Shown here piece after piece: positions 57,500-64,000 of a stretch of 64,000 nucleotides of DNA. The stretch lies in the NCBI RefSeq assembly GCF_032118995.1, contig NC_092661.1, positions 1,614,501-1,678,500 of the forward strand, given 5' to 3'. Numbering within the stretch: the first letter of the stretch is position 1; the number at the start of each line of letters is the position of its first letter. The translations under genes and the position numbers were made by a program. The stretch is from Asterias amurensis. Lineage: Eukaryota; Echinodermata; Asteroidea; Forcipulatida; Asteriidae. The notes under the pieces are model-generated. The model did not search any database. It was not told where the DNA came from and saw nothing but the letters and a program-made list of their open reading frames with translations.

Positions 57500-58647
57500 A
57501 GAAGATACAACATTGGTAGTTGCGCTATTGTGAATTGAACTTATAAGTTTAATGCGGGAATTTAGTGAACATGCATTATCTTCAATTTTGGTAAGCATGC
57601 AAGTAAACATTCATCTAAATGTCCACTTGATGTAAAAACTGTATGGAGTTAAACAACAAATAAAGTAATTTGTTTTGAAAACGCTGCAAGTTTGAGATAA
57701 AGTTTTTTGTGTCAAAATTTGTGCACTCTTTATGCAGTATATGAATACCAATGTTGTACCTTCTTTATAAGTAAGAAATGCAACCTGTAAACCATAAAGG
57801 AGTCAAATTTAATTAGATTTGTTTGAAAAGAAAAAAAAAAAAAAACGCTTTGATTCTGTAAATATTCTGAGTTCTTGTAAGATGAAGAAAAAGCACAAAA
57901 AAAAATATTTTGCAAGTTTGCACAAACCAAATAGTTAATTCTTGAGACTAGTTTTTGTTAGCCATGTGGACTCCTTTTGGATAAAACAGGTTACATTTCT
58001 TCCTTGGTTGATCATTTATATTTCTTAGCTATGGTTGTCATTTGCCAGCTGATATTTCTTCGCGAATATTTTGTGGGTTTAAGTTGAATTTTGAAACTAT
58101 ACACATTTTCAATACTTTTAATTAAAACAAGTATGAATTGAAAGCTGTATTTAATTTTACAAATACAATTTTTGAATTGTCGCACTTGACAAGTGCATTA
58201 AAAAAAAAGGGCATTTTGAAATAATTTCAATGAAGTTTTCAAAAAGTAATTGTACATCAACTGGCATATTTCCAACCACCAATTTAAGCAACTATCAAAA
58301 TGAATAGTAAGGAAGCAATAGGAGTGCCAAAGCACCCACAAAAACAAAATTTGTTTTAATTAAAACATTAAGGAAACATAACATACAGCATAGTCATAAT
58401 CAAGTTCTTGAGGTTGGGGTGGGTGGGGGTAATGTCTAACAGTATGGATGCACTATGTGAGTGTTATTGTTTTCTTTCTTTTGAAGACATTTAAAGTTTG
58501 TTCAAATAAAGTCTTGACAATTCAAATAAACAATCTATTCTGGTTTGCTTATTATTTTCTGATGAATCCTAATATTTTGACAACTTATAACTTTGATGCC
58601 TTCTTGTTGTTGATGAACTAATTAAAAATAACTTTTAGAAAATAATT
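57500..58647. other. AT-rich non-coding stretch, no feature recognised
   Basis: No coding motif or repeat family is recognised in this stretch. Poly-A runs lie near 57830 and 58200. Confidence 0.4.
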
Positions 58648-59010
58648 AAGGTTGGGGATACTTTTGGTAATTATCAAACAACAGTCTCCTAACTTGGTGT
58701 GCCTCAATAAATGCATAAATAACAAACCAATGGAAGTTTTGGCTCAAATGGTCATTAAAGTTGAAAACAAATTATGAAAGAAAACCCCTTATTCCGTTCA
58801 TGAAATTGTGTGCTTTCAGATGAATGAGAAAGGCTTCATGCCTGAAGCCTTTCTCAGAGTAAATGTTTTGGGGTGAATTCTTTTTTTAACACTTTCCCTA
58901 AAACTAGATTTTACTTTAAAGGGTGTTTTTCCAACAATATTTTTGTAACATCAACATGACCAGTGCTCTAACGTTTTCATGGTAATTAATTTTTGGAGTA
59001 ACCAAGTATC
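58648..59010. repeat. Decayed MITE related to family B
   Basis: The order of landmarks (ATAAATAACAAACCAATGGA, TGTGTGCTTTCAGATGAATG, then a perfect hairpin AGAAAGGCTTCATGCCTGAA / TTCAGGC...) follows family B, but the sequence is strongly diverged and the terminal repeats are degraded. Confidence 0.55.
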
Positions 59011-59287
59011 AGATAAACTGTACTGCTATTTAATATGATGCATTGTTATTAAGCTAATTTTTTTTCTCCAAAATCCTTGGGGCTGACCTAAATGAAAGTT
59101 TTTAACAGAAATTTAACTGATTATTCGGAGGCCCCACAAAAAAAAGAAGTCATAGGTGGGTCTTAGGAGAAAAAAAAGTATGAGAGAAATTTTGGCAAAT
59201 GTGTTGGTATAAATTATTCTGGCCCTACAGCTAGAAATAGAAAATGATACATTTTGGTTGCCTTACAGAATGGTTGAGGCTTTGTAC

Positions 59288-60110
59288 CTCCGTGACTGCT
59301 GTTGTGGCTGGAAAGACTGCTAAGATGCAGGGAGAGGCAGCATACACTTGATGAAAGGGAAACATCAGATTCCACGACCTCTGAAAAAGAACAAATTATA
59401 TTTTGAGTATAGATGTAAATTAGTGTTCATACAAATGAGGGGATATAGGAAGTATAAGGCATTGGGAAAATTACTTCAGGACAGCATGTTCAGGGGCCTT
59501 TAAATTGTCTCCACATATACATGACATGTACATAGCCCAGGTTGGACTCCCATGATGCAGGCAATGGGACAGAGTCCAGGGTATAAAGGTCCCGTACCAT
59601 TGCGAAAAAATTTACACCTAACTCAGGAAGCTGAACTTTTACTAATGATGTTCCTTGTAGTCAGAACTCCAAGACACCATTAATTAAAATTGTTGAATTT
59701 TCTCATTTAGTGTTAATATTTTGGGCTCACACTATCAATTTGGTACATGACGATCACATCGCCAGTGCAGGACTCCGACATATTTTCAGAAATTATTTCA
59801 TCCATGGATATATTTGTTAGCTGTAAACTCGTTCAAAATATAGTGAGGGACACTATGAACATATTAACGGAATTTGACTGTTTGTATTGCCAAGACAATC
59901 TTGTCTTTAGAAACCCCCTCAAATTTCCTCTTTTGCATCAACACATGAATCACTTACCTGATTTAGAAGATTCTATGAATATCCGTGCAGTTATCATTGT
60001 GGAAGTTGTTGAATTTTGATGTCGGTTTTCGATGTAAAATGTTGCAGAAAATCTGCTTTTTCACCACACACGTGGAGCTGAACACACCATGCCCGCGCTC
60101 AGAAAAGAAA
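59288..60110 (-). CDS. Possible first two exons of an unidentified minus-strand gene
   Basis: A GC-richer, CpG-bearing patch at about 60060-60470 resembles a promoter. Reading away from it on the minus strand, ATG at 59997 opens a short frame to a perfect donor (CAG|GTAAGT, exon end 59958). An acceptor (TTCTTTTTCAG) then opens an exon at 59380-59288 that ends GGAG|GTAC and keeps the frame. The joined start reads MITARIFIESSKSEVVESDV and is Ser-rich. No domain is recognised and no later exon was found within the window. It could equally be the non-coding 5' end of a gene or a lncRNA. Confidence 0.22.
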
Positions 60111-60132
60111 ATGGCCGCGGGGGAGTAAAGGG

Positions 60133-60217
60133 TAGTCTGGTCCCCTGACCAAAGATTCCTTGACGTCTCTTGTCGACAGAGCCTAGTCGGAGATTTTTGG
60201 GTCTGGGAACTAGACTA
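60133..60217. repeat. Short inverted-repeat element (85 bp)
   Basis: TAGTCTGGTCCCCTGACC is mirrored by GGGTCTGGGAACTAGACTA around a GACGTCTCTTGTCGACAGAG core. Confidence 0.5.
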
Positions 60218-60230
60218 AAGGGGTGACTAA

Positions 60231-60358
60231 GGCCGTGTCCGAAACGACGACTTCGGCTACAGCTACGTCTAGATCAGCGCGTCTACCAGTGTTGAAGAAT
60301 AGCAGACGCGCGCGATCTAGCCGTAGCTGTAGCCGAAGTCGCCGTTTCGGACACGGCC
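60231..60358. repeat. Near-perfect 128 bp hairpin MITE
   Basis: Arms of about 55 bp start GGCCGTGTCCGAAACG and run through CGACTTCGGCTACAGCTACG on both sides with only a few mismatches, around a loop of about 15-20 bp. The high arm identity suggests a young insertion. Frames called on both strands here mirror each other and are artefacts. Confidence 0.85.
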
Positions 60359-60699
60359 CAACTTTGTTCCCAGGGGTGATCGATCTCGCCGCGCCATTTT
60401 TCCCCAGCATGCCTTGCTCGATGTGCATGCGGGTGACGTAGTACGAACGGCATCCTTTTATTGGCCGAAATTTGAAAGAATTATAGGGGGTGAGGCCAGC
60501 ACTTTTCTCAACTTTTGCCTATTTTGTTTTTAAGGTCCGATGTTGTGCTCTTCATGATGCAGTATGCTTTTCTGAAGCCTTTTTTTATTGAACAGAAGCC
60601 AATAATAATATTTGAAGCAATAATTAGGAAGTTGTGATTTTTTATTTTTACCTGAAAGTTGGGGCGAAACTTTAAAAAAACTATAAAGGGTAAGGTCCA

Positions 60700-62980
60700 G
60701 CATTATTACCAAGTATAGCCTTATGATTTTTTTTTTTAGAAGCGAAAAATTCATAAAGCTACTATAGCCTTGTGATTTTTTTTTTTAGAAGCGAAAAATT
60801 CATAAAGCTACTATAGCCTTGTGATTTTTTTTTTTAGAAGCGAAAAATTCATAAAGCTACTATAGCCTTGTGATTTTTTTCGAGCGCAAAGTTCACAAGG
60901 CCTTATGAATTTTTAAGAGCGAAAAGTTTACAAGGCTATAGCCTTGTGATTTTTTTCGAGCGCAAAGTTCACAAGGCTATGTGATATTTTTCGAGCGCAA
61001 AGTTCACAAGGCCTTATGATTTTTTAAGAGCAAAAAGTTGACAAGGCTATAGCCTTGTGATTTTTTTCGAGCGCAAAGTTCACAAGGCCTTATGATTTTT
61101 TAAAAGAAAAAAGTTTACAAGGCTATAGCCTTCTGATTTTTTTCGAGCGCAAAGTTCACAAGGCCCTAGATTTTTTAAGAGCAAAAAGTTTACAAGGCTA
61201 TAGCCTCATGATTTTTTTTCGAGCGAAAAGTTCACAAGGCTTTAGCCTTATGATTTTTTTCAGAAGCAAAAAGTTCATAAAGCTATTAAAGCCTTGTGGT
61301 TTTTATACAGCCTTATGATTTTTTCGAGTGAAAAGTTCATGATTTATTTTACAGCGAAAAGTTCACAAGTTTTTCGAGCAAACAGTTCACAAGTCTATAG
61401 CCTTGTGATTTTTTTTGAGCGAAAAATTCACAAGGCTATGATTTTTTTTTCGAGTGAAAAGTTCACAAAAAGTCCGCCTTGCGATTTTCGAGCGAAAAGT
61501 TTACAAGACCTTATGATTTTTTTCGAGCGAAAAATTCACCAGGCTATAGCCTGCCACATTGTGATTTTTTTGTTCACAAGGATATGATTTTTTTTGAACA
61601 AAAAATTCACAAGGCTATAGCCATATGATTTTTTTAAGCGAAAAGTTCACAAAAAGTTCGCCTTTAGATTTTTTTTCATGCGCAAAGTTCACAAGGCTTA
61701 TAGCCTTATGATTTTTTCGAGCGAAAAGTTCACAAGGATATGATTTTTTTTTGAACGAAAAATTCACACGGCTATATATAGCCATATGATTTTTTTAAGC
61801 GGAAAGTACTCAAAAAGTTTGCCTTGCGATTTTTTCTGAGCAAACATTTTTTTAGAGCGAAAAGTTTACAAGGCATTTAACCTTGTGATTTTTTTCGAGC
61901 GGAAATTTCAGAAGGCCTTGTGATTTTTTTTTGAGCAAAAAGTTCACAAGGCTATGATATTTTTTGAGCGAAAATTTCACCTTGTGATTTTTTTCGAGCG
62001 AAAAGTTCACAAAAAGTTAACCTTGCGGTTTTTGGGGTTCACATGATTTTTTTCGAGAGAAAAGTTCACAAGGCCTTGTGATTTGTTTTTTTAACAAAAA
62101 GTTCACAAAAGATCGACTTGCGATTTTTTTCTAGCAAAAAGTTCACAAGGCCTTATGATTTTTGTTTAGGTTCACAAGGCCTTATGATTTTTTTTGAGCG
62201 AAAAGTTTACAAGGCTTTAGCCTTGTGATTTTTTTTCAAGCGAAAAGTTCACATGATTTTTTCATGAAAGTTCACAAGGCTTGTAATATTTTTTCTAGCG
62301 AAAAATTCACATGGCGATAGCCTTGTGATTTTTTTTTGAGCGAAAAGTTCAGCCTTGTGATTTTTTTTTAGCAAAAAGTTTACAAGGCTTTAGCCTTGTG
62401 ATTTTTTTTCAAGCAAAAAGTTCACAAGGCCTTATGATTTTTTAAGAGCAAAAAGTTTACAAGGCCTTATAATTTTTTTCGAGCTCAAAGTTCTCAAGGC
62501 CATGTGATTCTTATTCAAGCGAAAAGTTCACAAGGCCTTATGATTTTTTAAGAGCAAATCGTTTACAAGGCCTTATGATTTTTTTCGAGGGCAAAGTTCA
62601 CAAGGCTATAGCTTTGTGATTTGTTTCGAGCAAAAAGTTCACGAGGCCTTATGAGTTTTAAAGAGCGAGAAGTTCAAAAGGCCTTTAATACTTTTTTCAA
62701 GCAAAGTTCACAAGGCCTTATGATTTTTTAAGAGCAAATAGTTTACAAGGCTATAGCCTTGTGATTTTTTTAAATGCAAAGTTCACAGGGCCTCATGATT
62801 TTTACAGAGCAAAAAGTTTACAAGGCCCTATGATTTTTTTTCGAGCGTAAAAGTCACAAGGCTGTAGCTTTGTGATTTTTTCAAGCGGAAATTTCACAAG
62901 GCTTTTGCGAGCAAAAAGTATAGCCCTGTGAACTTTTCCTCTGAAAAGTTTATAAGGCCATGTGAACTTTTTATCTTAAA
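60700..62980. repeat. 2.2 kb palindromic short-unit satellite
   Basis: The pattern TTTTTTCGAGCGAAAAGTTC, ACAAGGC, sometimes TATAGCCTTGTGA, then T-rich sequence recurs every 35-45 bp, more than 50 times. Where the middle block is complete it forms the perfect palindrome ACAAGGCTATAGCCTTGT. Three near-identical 58 bp units open the array (60719-60890). Non-coding. Confidence 0.92.
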
Positions 62981-63168
62981 GGGATGGTACATGTGCATCA
63001 TTATCGTCGAGTAGACTGTATCCATTCTAGTGTCATATTTAGGACAAAGAAAGCATGACAACCTCAAACTTTTGTAGTTTTTAAAATATTTTATTTGACA
63101 AATGCCATTTTTTATAACGGAACAAAAAAATTATAATAAAAAAATAAATCCAACGAAACCCTCTTATA

Positions 63169-63402
63169 GGGTGCGTTCGTTTAGCTTCCCTGTGTCGATC
63201 CCAGTCTGCCTCAGTACATTCGAATAGCTTTGACGGGGCTCACCCGGGTCAGCCCCCAGTGCCCTGCTTGTGGAGTGGGTCACTTGGGGGTGACCTGAGG
63301 TGCATGCCATCACCACGTGAGGGCGAGTGTGATCGTTCGAATAGCTCTTGTCAGGGGCTCAACCGAGTGAGCACCGCGGGGTAGACCCATGGAAGCTAAA
63401 CC
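63169..63402. mobile_element. hAT-like MITE, inverted copy
   Basis: It starts GGGTGCGTTCGTTTAGCTTC and is the reverse complement of the copies at 6778, 27318 and 35947, with many substitutions. It lies about 30 bp from the QRSL1 stop codon. Confidence 0.7.
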
Positions 63403-63432
63403 TATTGACCTATTGAGCTCGGTTGACCTGGG

Positions 63433-64000
63433 TCATCTGTCCGTTGACCTCAGTGACCTCTGAAGCTCCTGCCACGGAAATGACACCTGTTGTTCCAACC
63501 ACTTAGAGACTGTCAACAGCTGTTTCTCCTTGAACCCTTGGCCAATCAGCTGCAGTCCTATGGGCATGCTCTGTGGTGACAAGAAGGCGGGGACTGATAT
63601 CGCTGGAATGCCTGCCAAAGGAATAATTTTGATTAAAAGTTTATCTTGTTTTGCTATCTCTTAAAGGCACTGGACACTATCAGTAATTACTCACATAATT
63701 GTTAGCATAAAGACCTACTTGGTAACGAGTAATGGAGAGCTGTTGCTTATATAAAACATTGTGAGAAACAGCTCCCTCTGAAGTGACATAGTTTTCGAGT
63801 AATTTTCCACTATTTTCCACAAATTTTTACATCGCAAATACACAAAGATGATTCGCATCAGTTGAAATGTGCTTAACTCCTGCGAAAGATTCCATGTGAA
63901 AACAGCCTTGTGGCATCAAAATTCGTATCGCATTCCCAGGAAGTATGAACTGTGCTTAAAGGGGACTCACCTGCTAAATTGGCCGACATGAACATTACGT
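63433..64000 (-). CDS. QRSL1: Glutamyl-tRNA(Gln) amidotransferase subunit A, mitochondrial (last two exons, partial)
   Basis: GatA is the amidase subunit of the mitochondrial GatCAB complex, which converts Glu-tRNA(Gln) to Gln-tRNA(Gln). The terminal exon (63611-63433) encodes IPAISVPAFLSPQSMPIGLQ, then LIGQGFKEKQLLTVSKWLEQ, and ends LRSTDR-stop. This follows the human QRSL1 C-terminus ([21 protein letters not shown], then FIGRAFCDQQLLTVAKWFE). The preceding exon runs off the window edge (64000-63971) and reads VMFMSANLAG across the splice. The Gly codon is split G|GC and the borders are GT-AG. The intron carries a partial MITE B. The catalytic Ser-Ser-Lys triad lies upstream of the window. 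Confidence 0.93.
63661..63815. repeat. Partial MITE family B in the QRSL1 last intron
   Basis: It begins TTAAAGGCACTGGACACTAT and keeps CTTGGTAACGAGTAATGGAG, ACATTGTGAGAAACAGCTCC and GAAGTGACATAGTTTTCGAG. Related in the inverted sense to the right half of the other copies, it then fades into unrelated sequence. Confidence 0.7.

Noticed and set aside
59747-60019. 90-codon plus frame
   Set aside because: No motif; it lies antisense to the better supported minus-strand donor exon.
60210-60441. Arg/Ser-rich frames on both strands
   Set aside because: They are translations of the hairpin MITE arms, which explains the matching frames on opposite strands.

Overview
The window looks like a low-gene-density, AT-rich animal genome. 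The genes have introns with GT-AG borders, a mitochondrial QRSL1 gene and a POLR1H (RPA12) locus are present, and there are many non-LTR retrotransposon fragments, one tRNA-derived SINE and several MITE families. The secreted PAN/apple plus F5/8 type C (discoidin) proteins and the MITE families suggest a marine deuterostome, most likely an echinoderm such as a sea star. That assignment is inference; no species marker was seen.

Layout. 1-3.7 kb: a 1.4 kb hexanucleotide microsatellite at the 3' end of a LINE fragment, then MITEs and another LINE scrap. 4.4-5.3 kb: an intronless class A GPCR between two direct copies of one MITE. 6.5-37.3 kb: the main feature, a minus-strand tandem array of six genes or gene remnants encoding small secreted PAN-discoidin lectin-like proteins (four intact models, one with a nonsense codon, one truncated). 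They have the same four-exon structure, the same intron phases and an X-box-like motif, usually 109 bp upstream of the ATG. Intron 1 of the fifth gene holds a 3.1 kb DNA element with arms over 1 kb long. 37.3-38.8 kb: a tandem repeat rich in ATGGCGGCCAT-type motifs. 40.5-50.4 kb: a plus-strand POLR1H locus whose frame is damaged at three places and whose terminal exon is repeated seven times in a roughly 0.8 kb tandem array. 51-63 kb: minisatellites, two terminal-inverted-repeat elements with internal direct repeats, a CpG-richer promoter-like patch with a possible minus-strand gene start, and a 2.2 kb palindromic short-unit satellite. 63.4-64 kb: the last two exons of QRSL1 on the minus strand.

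How the parts relate. The lectin-like genes duplicated with their flanks: MITE A lies in the 3' flank of one class and a hAT-like MITE in the 3' flank of the other. Differences between copies fall mainly in the two discoidin loops expected to form the ligand-binding rim, as in a recognition-protein family that diversifies by duplication, deletion and gene conversion. The shared motif upstream of each copy suggests common control. The POLR1H, GPCR and QRSL1 loci appear functionally unrelated to the array. All calls come from reading the sequence; no database search, alignment program or expression data was used.
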